Source: Acidovorax radicis N35 (GTDB taxonomy: Bacteria; Pseudomonadota; Gammaproteobacteria; Burkholderiales; Burkholderiaceae_C). Taken from it: a stretch of 64,000 nucleotides of DNA. Location of the stretch: the NCBI RefSeq assembly GCF_000204195.1, contig NZ_AFBG01000021.1, positions 372,001-436,000 on the forward strand. The letters run 5' to 3'. Within the stretch, counting starts at the first letter, position 1. Each line of letters starts with the position of its first letter. The notes beneath the pieces were generated by a model. That model was not told where the DNA came from. It did no database searches and saw only the letters and a list, made by a program, of their open reading frames with translations. Shown here piece by piece: positions 1 through 9,516 of this stretch. Both the position numbers and the translations under genes were made by a program.

Positions 1-193
1 CACGCCAGTCAAAGAATCACCGGCTTGCGCCAGCAGTTAAAGGTGGCTTATCCCGATGCACGGCCGTTTGCGCTGCGGACCGATGCCGCGCCGATGGCAA
101 GGCTCCGCAACGAGCGTGCCCTTGAGGAAAGCGTTTGCGCCTGCAGCAGCTACGCACAGTGCGTGGCGTGCAGGCGCAGAGATGGCAGGGCGC
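1..193. other. Non-coding stretch at window edge
   Basis: No convincing gene is visible here. The stretch lies 3' of the minus-strand binding-protein gene and may be the gap before the next transporter gene, which would lie outside the window. No terminator with a T-tract was recognised. Confidence 0.4.
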
Positions 194-1441
194 TCAGGAC
201 GGCCGCTTCATCTGGCAGGACGTCGGCTGGGCGCTGATGTAGTTGTCCCACGCCACTTCGGAGCGGAAGCCGTAGCCGGTTTTCTCCGCGTCGTACTTCA
301 CGCCCTTGCTGCCCTGCTTGGCCCAGATGCCCAGGTACAGCGGCGCTTCGAGCTGGTGGTCGGTCTTGCGCATGCGCACCTCGCCCATGGGGCTCTTGTA
401 GGTCATGCCTTCCAGGGCCAGGGCCACCTTCTTCGCGTCGGTGGACTGGGCCTTGCGCATGGCTTCACGCAGCATGTGCATGCTGTTCCAGTGCGCGGCA
501 AACACAAAGTCGTCGCCGGTCTTCTTCTTGTAGTCCACGTAGATCTTTTCCAGCTCGGGCGTGGGGGCGTTGTGCACCCAGTTCCAGATCACCCCGACCT
601 TGCCCTCGCCCCAGGGCCCGATCTGCGCGGGCGTGCCGGGGTTGTTGGCATTGAGCGTGAAGTAGTTGATGTTGAGCCCATAGTCGCGGGACGACTTGAA
701 CAGCAGCGTCAGGTCGCTGCCCCAGTTGGAAGTGATGACCGTATCGGCCTTGGCGGCGGCCATCTTGGCGACGTAGGGGGCAAAGTCGCGCGTCTGCGCG
801 ATGGGGATGAAGTCGTCGCCCACGATTTCGATGTCGGGCCGCTTGCGCGCCAGGTATTCCTTGGCGGCCTTGGAGACCTGGCGGCCGTGGGTGTAGTCCT
901 GGTTGAGCAGGTACACGCGCTTCACATCCTTGCGGCCTTGCAGGTAGGTGGTCAGCGCCTCCATTTTCATCTCGCTCGATGGATAGAAACGGAAATGCCA
1001 AAAGCTGCAGCGCTCGTTGGTGAGCTGCGGGTCCATGGCGGCGTAGTTCAGGTACACCGTCGCGCGCTCTGGGTCGCGCTCGGCGAGCTTGTTGAGCCCG
1101 TCCACCAGCGCCAGGGCCACCCCCGATCCGCCCCCCTGGGTGATGTAGCGCACGCCCCGGTCGGTGGCGGCCTTGAGCGCGTTCAGGCTCTCTTGCGGCG
1201 TGCCCTTGTTGTCGAAGTCCATCACCTCGAACTTGGGCTCGTTGGGCCCGGCCTTGGCATTGACCTGCGCCACCACCTCGCGCAGCTGATTGAGCGAGCT
1301 TTGGCCGGTGAGCGCGAACGGGCCGGACAGCAGGTCGATGAAGCCGATCTTCACCGTCTCGGCCGCGCCGGCGTGCGCGGCCATCACCAGCGCTGTGGCG
1401 CATGCGCCGACCTGAAGCCATTTCCTGGGAACCAAATTCAT
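194..1441 (-). CDS. ABC transporter periplasmic substrate-binding protein (branched-chain amino-acid type)
   Basis: This 415-residue protein starts with a typical Sec signal peptide, about residues 1-27, with likely cleavage after AGAA and a mature start at ETVKIGF. The mature part reads as a type-1 periplasmic binding fold (Peripla_BP_6, LivJ-like): KIGFIDLLSGPFALTG at the start, then a long two-lobed domain. It would capture a small solute in the periplasm and pass it to a LivHM/FG-type permease, which must lie to the left of the window. The start has a good SD (GGAGACAG). It lies 67 bp after the acyl-CoA ligase gene on the same strand, so the two are probably co-transcribed. Pairing with an acyl-CoA ligase suggests the solute may be an aromatic or other organic acid rather than leucine; this is inference. 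Confidence 0.85.
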   Translation of the reverse strand: MNLVPRKWLQVGACATALVMAAHAGAAETVKIGFIDLLSGPFALTGQSSLNQLREVVAQVNAKAGPNEPKFEVMDFDNKGTPQESLNALKAATDRGVRYITQGGGSGVALALVDGLNKLAERDPERATVYLNYAAMDPQLTNERCSFWHFRFYPSSEMKMEALTTYLQGRKDVKRVYLLNQDYTHGRQVSKAAKEYLARKRPDIEIVGDDFIPIAQTRDFAPYVAKMAAAKADTVITSNWGSDLTLLFKSSRDYGLNINYFTLNANNPGTPAQIGPWGEGKVGVIWNWVHNAPTPELEKIYVDYKKKTGDDFVFAAHWNSMHMLREAMRKAQSTDAKKVALALEGMTYKSPMGEVRMRKTDHQLEAPLYLGIWAKQGSKGVKYDAEKTGYGFRSEVAWDNYISAQPTSCQMKRPS

Positions 1442-1508
1442 GTCTGTCTCCGTGGGGTGGGTGAGTGGGAAAGAAAGGAAAGCCGAAAGCCGTCAACGCG
1501 TGGTTGCG

Positions 1509-3149
1509 TCACTCGCCGGCGAACACCGCGCCATGGCGCTGCCGCAGCTCGTTTTTCTGGACCTTGCCGGTGCCGCCCAGCGGCAGGCTGTCCACAAACA
1601 GCACGTCGTCGGGCAGCCACCACTTGGCCACGCGCTCTGCGAGGAAGTCCAGGATCTGCGTCTTGTCGAGCGACTGGCCGGGCTTGCGCACGATGAAGAG
1701 CAGCGGGCGTTCGTCCCACTTGGGGTGCTTGACGCCAATGACAGCGGCCATGGCCACCGCCGGATGCGCCACAGCCGCGTTCTCCAGGTCGATGGAGCTG
1801 ATCCACTCGCCACCCGACTTGATCACGTCCTTGGTGCGGTCCCGGATCTGCACCACGCCCTGCGGGTTGATGGTGGCGATGTCGCCGGTGGGGAACCAGC
1901 CATCGACCAGCGCCGAACGCTCGGCCTTGTGGTACCGGTCCACGATCCACTGGCCGCGCACCATCAGCTCGCCCTGCGCCACGCCGTCGCGCGGCAGGTT
2001 CGCCCCCTGCTCATCCACCAGCTTGAGTTCGATGCCGAACACCGACTTGCCCTGCTTGGCGACCAGCACGTGGCGGTCCTCGGGCGGCAGTTCGGCATCG
2101 GCAGCGCCCAGCACGCTCATGGTGGCAATGGCCGTGGTCTCGGTCATGCCCCAGCCGTGGCGCACCTCCACGTCGTACTCGTCGCTGAACTTGGCGATCA
2201 GCGCCTTGGGCATGGCCGAGCCGCCCACGCCCGTGCGCCGCATGGTGGTAAACCGCAGCTGGTGCTGCTCCACGTACTGGATCAGACCCATCCAGATGGT
2301 TGGCACGCCCGCACTGACGGTGACGCGCTCGGTCTCCATCAGCTCGTACAGGCTGGCGGCGTCCAGGCGCGGGCCGGGCAGCACCAGCTTGGCGCCGCCA
2401 ATCAGCGCCGCATAGGGCAGGCACCAGGCGTTGATGTGGAACATGGGCACCACGGGCAGGATGGTCTCCCGCGCGCTGATGCTGAGCACGCCTGGCATGC
2501 AGGCCGACAGAGCACTGAGTGCCAGCGCCCGGTGCGAATACAGCACGCCCTTGGGGTTGCCGGTGGTGCCCGAGGTGTAGCACAGCGCAGCGCCGGTCTT
2601 TTCATCGCACACGGGCCAGATGAAGCTGTCGTCCTGACGGGTCACCAGCGTCTCGTACGCCTCGACCCCGGGCACCCCTTGCAGGTCGATCGTGCCCAGC
2701 ATTTCGGCATCACACAGCGCCACCCAGTGCCGCACGCGGGGGCACGACGCAGCGATGGCGCGCACCAGCGGCGCAAAGGTGGTGTCAAACAGCACCACCT
2801 CGTCGTCGGCGTGGTTGACGATGTAGGCCAGCTGCTCGGGGTGCAGGCGTGGGTTGCAGGTGTGCATGACCATGCCGCTGCCGGACACGGCGTAGTACGC
2901 CTCCAGGTGGCGGTGGTTGTTCCAGGCCAGCGAGCCCACCACGCAGCCAGGGCGCAGGCCCAGCGTCTGCAATGCGTTGGCCAGCTGCCGGGCGCGCTGG
3001 GCCATGTCCGAAAAGCGGTAGCGGTGCAGGCTGCCATTGGTATCGCGCGAGACGATCTGCTGGTCGCCGTACTGGTTCTCGCCGTGTTCGAGGATGGCCG
3101 AAACCAGTAATGGCCGGTCCATCATGCTGCCGGGCTGGTGCTGCTGCAT
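1509..3149 (-). CDS. AMP-forming acyl-CoA synthetase (fatty-acid/aryl-CoA ligase family)
   Basis: A 546-residue adenylate-forming enzyme that activates a carboxylic acid with ATP and then CoA. The phosphate-binding loop TSGTTGNPKG is at residues 192-201, the hinge-region motif GWFPTGD is near residue 425, and the C-terminal catalytic-lysine motif is LPLGGTGKVQK. The reading frame stays open further upstream, but ATG at 3149 is chosen because AAGGAGACAACGGC lies directly in front and the usual family N-terminus begins there. The next gene downstream is the periplasmic binding protein, so the ligase probably traps the imported acid as its CoA ester. Chain length or aromatic preference cannot be told from sequence alone. 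Confidence 0.88.
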   Translation of the reverse strand: MQQHQPGSMMDRPLLVSAILEHGENQYGDQQIVSRDTNGSLHRYRFSDMAQRARQLANALQTLGLRPGCVVGSLAWNNHRHLEAYYAVSGSGMVMHTCNPRLHPEQLAYIVNHADDEVVLFDTTFAPLVRAIAASCPRVRHWVALCDAEMLGTIDLQGVPGVEAYETLVTRQDDSFIWPVCDEKTGAALCYTSGTTGNPKGVLYSHRALALSALSACMPGVLSISARETILPVVPMFHINAWCLPYAALIGGAKLVLPGPRLDAASLYELMETERVTVSAGVPTIWMGLIQYVEQHQLRFTTMRRTGVGGSAMPKALIAKFSDEYDVEVRHGWGMTETTAIATMSVLGAADAELPPEDRHVLVAKQGKSVFGIELKLVDEQGANLPRDGVAQGELMVRGQWIVDRYHKAERSALVDGWFPTGDIATINPQGVVQIRDRTKDVIKSGGEWISSIDLENAAVAHPAVAMAAVIGVKHPKWDERPLLFIVRKPGQSLDKTQILDFLAERVAKWWLPDDVLFVDSLPLGGTGKVQKNELRQRHGAVFAGE

Positions 3150-3312
3150 TGCCGTTGTCTCCTTGGGATGTGCACCTTGCTGCATCGCGGCATCCGCGGG
3201 TGCCGGTGCAGAGCCCTCTTTGTCGGGGCTGGCACATCGTCGCAAACAACGCGGGGCGTGCTTGTCTTCTACGTGACTGGAGCGCACAGCACCGCCGTGG
3301 TGCACGGACGGG

Positions 3313-4800
3313 TCACAGGCCCAGCGCTGCGAAAAGCCCGTCCACGCGCACCTGCACGGCGGCGTCCATGGCCATGGGGCGGCCCCATTCGCGCTGGGTC
3401 TCCCCCGGCCACTTGTTCGTGGCATCCATCCCCATCTTGCTGCCCAAGCCGCTGACAGGTGAGGCAAAGTCCAGGTAGTCGATGGGGGTGTGCTCCACCA
3501 GCAGCGTGTCGCGCACTGGGTCCATGCGGGTGGTGATGGCCCAGATCACTTCCTTCCAATCGCGCACGTCCACATCCGCATCCACCACCACGATGAACTT
3601 GGTGTACATGAACTGGCGCAGGTGGCTCCACACGCCCATCATCACGCGCCGTGCGTGGCCGGCGTAGGCCTTGCGGATGCTGACCACCGCTAGCCGATAG
3701 CTGCAGCCTTCGGGCGGCAGGTAGAAGTCCACGATCTCGGGGAACTGCTTTTGCAAGAGCGGGATGAACAGCTCGTTCATCGCCAGGCCCAGCACGGCGG
3801 GCTCGTCGGGTGGCTTGCCGGTGTAGGTGCTGTGGTAGATCGCGTCCTTGCGCAGGGTGATGCGGTCCACGGTGAGGACGGGGAACTCGGCGCATTCGTT
3901 GTAGTAGCCGGTGTGGTCGCCGTAAGGGCCTTCCAGCGCGTGCTGCCAGCCGCTCGGGTGGCTCGCGTCGGGCTGGATATGGCCTTCGAGCACGATCTCG
4001 GCGGTGGCGGGCACCTGCAGCGGCACGCCCAGCGCGGGCGTGACTTCGGTGCGCGCGCCGCGCAGCAGGCCGGCGAACTGGTATTCGCTCAACGAATCGG
4101 GCACGGGCGTGACGGCGCCCAGCAACGTGGCCGGGTCGGCCCCCAGCGCCACGGCCACGGGGTAGGGCTGGCCGGGGTGGGCGGCGCAGTGGTCGGCAAA
4201 GTCCAGCGCGCCGCCCCGGTGCGCCAGCCAGCGCACGACGACCTGGTTGCGCGAGAGCACCTGCTGGCGGTAGATGCCCAGGTTCTGCCGGGCCTTGCGC
4301 GGACCGCGCGTGATGGTCAGGCCCCAGGTGATGAGCGGGGCCACGTCGCCGGGCCAGCAGTGCTGCACGGGCAGGCGGGCCAGGTCGACATCGGGCCCTT
4401 CCCACACCTCTTGCTGGCAGGGCGCGCCGCGCGCCATGGTGTGGGGTGCCATGTTCCACAGGGTCTTGAGCAGTTGGCCCATGCCCAGCATGTCCTTGAA
4501 GCCTTTGGGGGCCTCGGGCTCCTTGAGGGTGGCCAGCAATTCGCCCAGCGCGCGCACACCGCGCAGGTCGGCCACACCCATGGCGCGGGCCACGCGGGCC
4601 GTCGTGCCAAACAGGTTGGTGAGCACGGGCATGCGGTGGCCCGTGGGCTGGGTGAAGAGCAGCGCCGGGCCACCTGCGCGCAGCACGCGGTCGCTGAGCG
4701 CGGTCATCTCCAGGTGGGGCGAGACGCTGCCCTCCACGCGGCGCAGGTCGCCCGTGGCTTCGAGCTGGGCCATGAAGTCGCGCAGGTCGCGGTAGGCCAT
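3313..4800 (-). CDS. ubiD: 4-hydroxy-3-polyprenylbenzoate decarboxylase UbiD
   Basis: 495 residues, the normal UbiD length. UbiD removes the carboxylate from 3-polyprenyl-4-hydroxybenzoate in ubiquinone synthesis using prenylated FMN. The family N-terminus ([22 protein letters not shown]) and the conserved core [12 protein letters not shown] and [16 protein letters not shown] are visible. The gene follows ubiX, which makes the prenyl-FMN cofactor, with a 66-bp gap filled by a palindromic repeat (family A). No clear SD precedes the ATG, so translation may be weak or depend on the repeat context. The tail ends 163 bp before the acyl-CoA ligase start. Confidence 0.93.
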   Translation of the reverse strand: MAYRDLRDFMAQLEATGDLRRVEGSVSPHLEMTALSDRVLRAGGPALLFTQPTGHRMPVLTNLFGTTARVARAMGVADLRGVRALGELLATLKEPEAPKGFKDMLGMGQLLKTLWNMAPHTMARGAPCQQEVWEGPDVDLARLPVQHCWPGDVAPLITWGLTITRGPRKARQNLGIYRQQVLSRNQVVVRWLAHRGGALDFADHCAAHPGQPYPVAVALGADPATLLGAVTPVPDSLSEYQFAGLLRGARTEVTPALGVPLQVPATAEIVLEGHIQPDASHPSGWQHALEGPYGDHTGYYNECAEFPVLTVDRITLRKDAIYHSTYTGKPPDEPAVLGLAMNELFIPLLQKQFPEIVDFYLPPEGCSYRLAVVSIRKAYAGHARRVMMGVWSHLRQFMYTKFIVVVDADVDVRDWKEVIWAITTRMDPVRDTLLVEHTPIDYLDFASPVSGLGSKMGMDATNKWPGETQREWGRPMAMDAAVQVRVDGLFAALGL

Positions 4801-4820
4801 ATCAGTACCAATATTCGAAA

Positions 4821-4869
4821 AAAATAGGCCGGCAGCGCTTATTCATCATGCGCTGACAGCTATCAATTA
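4821..4869. repeat. Family A palindromic repeat (copy 1)
   Basis: Imperfect copy of the dispersed repeat: a GCGCTT-loop-GCGC arm followed by CAGCTATCAATTA. It fills the ubiX-ubiD gap. Other copies are near 13.8, 21.4, 28.9, 33.7, 39.8, 46.7, 60.7 and 62.6 kb. Confidence 0.75.
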
Positions 4870-5463
4870 GAGAGCATTCAATTCCAAGCCCACCCAGCGC
4901 GGCGCCAGGTCGTGCGGCACATCGATGAGGTCGAGCACGCGGGCCACGCTGTAATCCACCACCTCGCCCACGGTCTGCGGGCGCAGGTAGAACGCGGGCA
5001 GCGGCGGACAGATGATGCCGCCCATCTCGGTCACGGCCACCATGTTGCGCAGGTGCGTGAGGTGCAGGGGCGACTCGCGCACCATCAGTACCAGGCGGCG
5101 GCGCTCCTTGAGGGCCACATCGGCCGCGCGCGTGAGCAGGTTGTCGGCCAGCCCGTGCGCAATGGCGGCGAGTGTGCGCATGGAACACGGCGCGACCACC
5201 ATGGCATGGCACTGGAACGAGCCGCTCGCAATGGCCGCGCCCACGTTGGCCACGTCGTGCACGCGGTGCGCCAGCGCTTCCACCGCAGGGCGGTCCATGT
5301 CCAGCTCGTGCTGCAAGTTGCGCCAGCCTGCATGGGAGACGACCAGGTGGGTCTCGATGCCGGGCAGGCCCTGCAGCACCTGCAGCAGGCGCGCGCCATA
5401 CACGGCGCCGCTGGCGCCCGAAATGGCGACGATGATGCGGCGGGTGTGGGCAGAATCAGCCAT
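4867..5463 (-). CDS. ubiX: Flavin prenyltransferase UbiX
   Basis: 198 residues. UbiX joins dimethylallyl phosphate to FMN to make the prenyl-FMN needed by UbiD. The flavoprotein fold shows the opening RRIIVAISGASGAVYGARLL, the VAPCSMRTLAAIAHG segment and the C-terminal VMVRESPLHLTHLRNM segment. Its start overlaps the end of the DGC-domain gene by 8 bases, so the two are probably translationally coupled. UbiD follows 66 bp downstream. The genes ubiT, DGC, ubiX and ubiD run on one strand with almost no gaps, an operon layout. Confidence 0.94.
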   Translation of the reverse strand: MADSAHTRRIIVAISGASGAVYGARLLQVLQGLPGIETHLVVSHAGWRNLQHELDMDRPAVEALAHRVHDVANVGAAIASGSFQCHAMVVAPCSMRTLAAIAHGLADNLLTRAADVALKERRRLVLMVRESPLHLTHLRNMVAVTEMGGIICPPLPAFYLRPQTVGEVVDYSVARVLDLIDVPHDLAPRWVGLELNAL

Positions 5464-5869
5464 GCGAGGGCTCCACCACAGAAGGGCGCCGCAGGGGCTG
5501 CGCCTGCTGGTCGGCCTCCACCTGCTCCAACACCAGCGCGGCCTGCACGGGGTCGAAGTCTTCGTGCGCGCGCTTCTTCACGCCGTACTGTTGCAGCTGG
5601 TAGTGCCGGTCGGCCGCAATGCCGTGGCGCGCCAGCGTGCTTTTCACGCAGACCAGCGGGCAGCCGTCGAGCGCGATGATGGGCCGACCCGAGCGCACGA
5701 TCTTCATCAGGTGCGGCACATCGCCCCCCACGCCCGCAATGCACGACATCTCGGCCACGCCGTGCCGGTCGAGCTGCAGCGCCACGTGGTTGGCCAGCTG
5801 CGCGGCGCTGGAGCAGCCGGAGCAGGAATAGACCAAGGGGTGGTTCTGGGGATGGGTGTCGGTGGTCAT
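5456..5869 (-). CDS. DGC-domain cysteine-rich putative metal-binding protein
   Basis: 137 residues. The protein carries CSGC (Cys16, Cys19), SCIAG (Cys43) and LDGCPLVC (Cys70, Cys74), the DGC-motif family described as a putative zinc-binding protein. No signal peptide is seen. ATG at 5869 has a strong SD (GGAGGGTGAG); the longer open frame upstream lies in ubiT. It begins 2 bases after the ubiT stop and overlaps ubiX by 8 bases. The five cysteines, and its place between factors of O2-independent ubiquinone hydroxylation, fit a metal or Fe-S role in that pathway. This is inference: no function is established from the sequence. Confidence 0.8.
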   Translation of the reverse strand: MTTDTHPQNHPLVYSCSGCSSAAQLANHVALQLDRHGVAEMSCIAGVGGDVPHLMKIVRSGRPIIALDGCPLVCVKSTLARHGIAADRHYQLQQYGVKKRAHEDFDPVQAALVLEQVEADQQAQPLRRPSVVEPSHG

Positions 5870-5871
5870 GC

Positions 5872-6408
5872 TCACCCTCCGTTGCGTGGTGTCGGGTCCA
5901 GGCGGCGGCGCAGGTGGCCCAGCACCTGGCGCGGCGCCAACTTCTGCGCCCACTGGCGCGGGTCCAGCACCGGCAGCTCAATCGCGTCGAGTGCGTTCTT
6001 CACCACCAGGCCCAGCTCGGTGTCGCCCTCCATCGACAGGCGGCGACTGAAGAACAGCGTGTCCGGGTCCTGCTGGCGCTGGGCCAGCAGCAGGAAGTCG
6101 TGGGCCGTGGCGCTCAAAGTCACGTCGGCCACCGCAGGGGCCACCAGCGGGGCGTGGGGTGCAAAACGCTGGCCCGTCCAGGCAAAGTCGAAGGCCACGC
6201 GCGCATCGCGCACCTGCACCCGCATCTTCTTGTGGAGCAGCAAGCGGCCCACGTCATCGGGCAGGTGCCGCGCGAGCGCCAGGTTGAGCGCCGTCACCAG
6301 CAGCATCGAGCCGGGGTAGGCAGGCAGGCGCGACAGCAAAGCCCCCACGGGAGGCGGCACCAGCCGTGGGTTCGCGGCAGGCGTGGGCGAAGAAGGGAAA
6401 GCAGCCAT
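5872..6408 (-). CDS. ubiT: O2-independent ubiquinone biosynthesis lipid-binding factor UbiT (SCP2 domain)
   Basis: 178 residues with an SCP2-type sterol/lipid-binding domain over about residues 40-165 (start LLVTALNLALARHLPDDV, then VRDARVAFDFAWTG, and SRRLSMEGDTELGLVVKNALDAIEL). This is the UbiT/YhbT pattern, the partner of UbiU and UbiV in anaerobic ubiquinone synthesis; it is thought to hold the lipid intermediates. Both partners lie just upstream on the same strand, which strongly supports the call. ATG 6408 was chosen by family length; the SD is weak (GAGGG, about 13 bases upstream). A longer open frame from 6939 is a shadow of trhA. Confidence 0.88.
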   Translation of the reverse strand: MAAFPSSPTPAANPRLVPPPVGALLSRLPAYPGSMLLVTALNLALARHLPDDVGRLLLHKKMRVQVRDARVAFDFAWTGQRFAPHAPLVAPAVADVTLSATAHDFLLLAQRQQDPDTLFFSRRLSMEGDTELGLVVKNALDAIELPVLDPRQWAQKLAPRQVLGHLRRRLDPTPRNGG

Positions 6409-6425
6409 AGGTAGAAGACGGGCCC

Positions 6426-7046
6426 TCAGGCCACGTAGAAAAACACGGTGAAAAAATGGCAGACACTGCCGCCCAGCACAAACAGGTGCCACAGCCCGTG
6501 GCCATGGCGCACGCGGTGGTCCAGCGCATAGAAGATGATGCCCAGCGTGTAGCAGGCCCCACCTGCGAGCAGCCCGCCAAAACCCACGGGCGTGAGCGCG
6601 TGCCACAGCGGCACCACAGCCACCAGCGCCAGCCAGCCCATGAGCACGTAGATGACCAGCGACAACACGCGTGCGCCCCGTGCCCACCAGATCTCCTGCG
6701 CGATGCCCAGCAGGGCCAGGCCCCACACCACACCCAGCAACGACCAGCCCCAGGGCCCGCGCAGCGACACCAGCGCAAACGGCGTGTAGCTGCCGGCGAT
6801 CAGCAGGTAGATACTGCAGTGGTCCAGCTTTTGCAGCACGGCCTTGATGGCGCGCCGGCGCACGCTGTGGTACGCGGTGGAGGCCGTGTACAGCGCCACC
6901 AGCATGGCGCCATAGATGCTGAACGCGACCACCTTCCACGGGTCACCCAGGCGCGCCGCCAGCGTGATGAGCACGGCCGCGCCCGCCGTGGCCAGCAGGG
7001 CGCCGACCAGGTGGCTGATGCTGTTGAAGCGTTCTCCGGGGTACAT
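6426..7046 (-). CDS. trhA: Hemolysin III / TrhA family (PAQR-like) membrane protein
   Basis: 206 residues with seven predicted membrane helices and the PAQR hallmarks: ERFNSISHLVGA at the N-terminus, an AYHSVRR motif after helix 2, LDHCSIYLLIAGSYTP, and HGLWHLFVLGGSVCHFF at the end. The conserved His/Asp residues are those proposed to bind metal in this superfamily. Bacterial members affect membrane lipid or energy state, but the reaction is not settled. It sits between ubiV and ubiT in a run of ubiquinone genes, so co-expression with quinone synthesis is likely. Confidence 0.85.
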   Translation of the reverse strand: MYPGERFNSISHLVGALLATAGAAVLITLAARLGDPWKVVAFSIYGAMLVALYTASTAYHSVRRRAIKAVLQKLDHCSIYLLIAGSYTPFALVSLRGPWGWSLLGVVWGLALLGIAQEIWWARGARVLSLVIYVLMGWLALVAVVPLWHALTPVGFGGLLAGGACYTLGIIFYALDHRVRHGHGLWHLFVLGGSVCHFFTVFFYVA

Positions 7047-7064
7047 GCGGTGATTCGCTTCGCG

Positions 7065-8027
7065 TCATGGATTCATCGCAGGCCGCGCGGCACCACCACC
7101 CACGGCCCCTTGCAGCCCCTGCTCCAGGCCTGGGCGCCCGAACCAGTAGCCGTTGCAGGGCAGATCGGGCATGAAGGGCTGCATGCGCTCCACAAAGTCG
7201 GGGGTCTTTTCAGCAGTCTCTTTCGCAACCACTGCGCGGCGGGCTTCGTCAAACGCGGTGATCACCTGCGGCATGTGGTGCGCCTGCGGGCTCAGCCGCA
7301 CCACGTCCACACCCTGGGCGCGCATCGCGGCCAATTCGTTGGCCAGGTTGTAGACGCGGGCCGATTGCGTTTGTGTGCCATTGAGCACCAGAAAACCCTC
7401 GCTCTCGCGCGTGCGCAGCGGCAGTCCGTCAGCATGGTCGAGGCAGCTGAACTGGCAGTCGTCCTTGGGCAGGTTGCGGTGGCGCGCGGTGAAGCAGCGT
7501 GCCGAATAGGCCAGTGGCATGCGCCCGTAGGCAAACACCTCGGTCTCGATGTCTGCGGGCCGCTGCGCCAGCACGGCGGAGAGGGCGTCCTGCGACATTT
7601 CAAGCGGCATCACCCAGCGGGTGGCACCCAGCTGCGCCATCCATTGCAGCGAGTGCGCGTTGTACAGGTTCAGGTGCGGTCCGGCCACAAAGGCCTGCGG
7701 CCCGGCGGGTGCACGCGCAAGGCAGCTCACCGCCCCCATGTCATTGGCCTCGACCAGAAATTCGCCGTTGCCTGTGATCTTGTGCATCACGCCCACGTCG
7801 GCGCTGGACTCGATGAGCACCTGGCTGGACAAGACCGCCTCCTTGCCCGCTTCCCGCAGCATGCGCGCCAGCGCCAGCCAGTCGGCCAGGCGCAGCTCAT
7901 GGCGGCGTGAGCACACCGTCTCGCCCAGGTACACCACATCCACGGGCGTGGCGGCCATGGCCTCGTAGAACGCGAACACAGTGTCGCGGGGCCAGTAGTA
8001 CAGCAGCGGGCCGAGAGAGAGTTTCAT
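7065..8027 (-). CDS. ubiV: O2-independent ubiquinone hydroxylation factor UbiV (U32 family)
   Basis: 320 residues of the peptidase-U32-like family. Cys39 (VCSRRHEL), Cys178 ([10 protein letters not shown]), Cys191 and Cys195 (DDCQFSC) match in spacing the four 4Fe-4S ligands known for Escherichia coli UbiV (39, 180, 193, 197). UbiV forms a heterodimer with UbiU and hydroxylates ubiquinone precursors without oxygen. ubiU lies 192 bp upstream on the same strand, with a family B repeat in the gap. The family name U32 peptidase is misleading: this branch is a hydroxylation factor, not a protease. Confidence 0.93.
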   Translation of the reverse strand: MKLSLGPLLYYWPRDTVFAFYEAMAATPVDVVYLGETVCSRRHELRLADWLALARMLREAGKEAVLSSQVLIESSADVGVMHKITGNGEFLVEANDMGAVSCLARAPAGPQAFVAGPHLNLYNAHSLQWMAQLGATRWVMPLEMSQDALSAVLAQRPADIETEVFAYGRMPLAYSARCFTARHRNLPKDDCQFSCLDHADGLPLRTRESEGFLVLNGTQTQSARVYNLANELAAMRAQGVDVVRLSPQAHHMPQVITAFDEARRAVVAKETAEKTPDFVERMQPFMPDLPCNGYWFGRPGLEQGLQGAVGGGAARPAMNP

Positions 8028-8117
8028 GGGGCGATCTCAAAGGTTTTCATCGTGGTAACCAGGCGCCAAAGCGGCTCACTGAGTTCGAATCTGGCGCGGC
8101 CCAGGCCAGCGACCGCC

Positions 8118-8213
8118 GCGCAAGGGCCGCCCCGCCGCGCTGGCGGTGTCCCCCTTCCCGCATCGCGCAAGCGAGGCGAGAGAAGGGGGAAGGCGCGCAG
8201 CGCCTCAGGGGGT
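8118..8213. repeat. Family B GC-rich palindromic repeat (copy 1)
   Basis: Segment with CAAGGGCCGCCCCGC at one end and GGGGGAAGGCGCGCAGCG then CCTCAGGGGG at the other. It lies between ubiU and ubiV. Similar segments occur near 20.4, 30.4 and, inverted, 33.6 kb. The GGGGGAAGG and CCTCAGGGGG ends could form a stem with the CCCCCTTCCC part. Confidence 0.65.
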
Positions 8214-8219
8214 TGTTCG

Positions 8220-9290
8220 TCATTTCCAGGGGCGGTGGTAGGCGCCTAGCGTGTGCTGCTGGCCTTCTGCCACCTGGTCCAGGCTGGCCATCCAGCGCGT
8301 CTTGGGCGCGTAGCGGTGGGGAAAAGCCAGGCACTGGTCCATGGCCTCGCGCCAGACCTGGGTGACCTGCGCCACATACGCGGGGCTGCGCTGGCGGCCT
8401 TCGATCTTGATGGCGCGCACGCCCATCTTGAGCAGCTGGGGCAGCAGCTCCAGCGTGTTGAGGCTGGTGGGCTCTTCGATGGCGTAGTAGTTCTCGTCAT
8501 CCCCCACGTCGAAGCGGCCCTTGCACAACGTGGGGTAGCCCGCGTTTTCGCCGGGTGCATAGCGGTCGATGAGCACGCCGTTCAGGCGCGACTCGCGGCC
8601 CTGCGGCGTCTCCACCCAGCGCACGGCCTTCGGGGGTGAACACACGCCGTGCGTGTTGGGAGATTCACCGGTCACATACGACGACAGCGCGCAGCGCCCC
8701 TCGACCATCACGCACAGACTGCCAAAACCGAACACCTCGATCTCGACTGGCGTGCGGTCGATGACCTGGCGCACCTGCTCCATCGACAGCACGCGCGGCA
8801 GCACGGCGCGCACGATGCCGAACTGCTCGCGGTAGAAATTGATGGCCTCGTAGTTGGTGGCCGAGCCCTGCACCGACAGGTGCAGCCGCAGCCGGGGGTG
8901 GCGCTGCACCGCGTATTGCATGAGGCCCGGGTCGGCCAGGATGACCGCGTCCACGCCCAGGTCGACCGCCTTGTCCAGCGCGCTGCGCCAGGGCCCCGGA
9001 TTGGCCGCCTGCGGGTAGGTGTTGAGCGCCATGAAGACCTTACAGCCACGCGCGTGGGCATAGCCAATGCCCTGGGCGATGGCCGCTTCGTCAAAGTTGA
9101 GGCCCGCAAAGTTGCGCGCGTTGGTGGCGTCGCGCAGGCCCAGGTAGACGCAGTTGGCGCCGTGGTCCACGGCCGCTTTCAGGGCGGGCAGGCTGCCCGC
9201 GGGGCAAACCAGTTCCAGGGCGGGCGAGGCGGGCTCCGGGGCCTCAGGCAGCGCAGCCTCCATCGATTTCAGGGGTTCCATCACAAGCAT
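8220..9290 (-). CDS. ubiU: O2-independent ubiquinone hydroxylation factor UbiU (U32 family)
   Basis: 356 residues. Cys193, Cys200, Cys217 and Cys256 match the four Fe-S ligands of Escherichia coli UbiU (169, 176, 193, 232) with a constant offset of 24, so this protein only has about 24 extra N-terminal residues. The start of the fold (LELVCPAGSLPALKAAVDHG) and TNARNFAGLNF are typical. UbiU and UbiV form a 4Fe-4S heterodimer that hydroxylates ubiquinone intermediates without oxygen. ATG codons at 9290 and 9281 are both possible and neither has a strong SD. It is the first gene of the minus-strand ubiquinone run. Confidence 0.93.
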   Translation of the reverse strand: MLVMEPLKSMEAALPEAPEPASPALELVCPAGSLPALKAAVDHGANCVYLGLRDATNARNFAGLNFDEAAIAQGIGYAHARGCKVFMALNTYPQAANPGPWRSALDKAVDLGVDAVILADPGLMQYAVQRHPRLRLHLSVQGSATNYEAINFYREQFGIVRAVLPRVLSMEQVRQVIDRTPVEIEVFGFGSLCVMVEGRCALSSYVTGESPNTHGVCSPPKAVRWVETPQGRESRLNGVLIDRYAPGENAGYPTLCKGRFDVGDDENYYAIEEPTSLNTLELLPQLLKMGVRAIKIEGRQRSPAYVAQVTQVWREAMDQCLAFPHRYAPKTRWMASLDQVAEGQQHTLGAYHRPWK

Positions 9291-9516
9291 TCAAACGCTG
9301 GCCCCGGTGGGGAGCCACAGCACTGGGCGCCACCATACGGGGGCCGCCCAACGCATCCGCTGATCTTCATCAACGGCGGTGCACAATGCTGGAGCAAAGC
9401 AGTCGGGTTTTGATATGCCCCACCTTCCCGGCGCATCCCACTGCCGTCCGGCCTTGACTTGCATCTATGCTGCCGTCCCTTAACGCCCTTCTGCCCGCTC
9501 CAAGCGCTGCCCTGCC

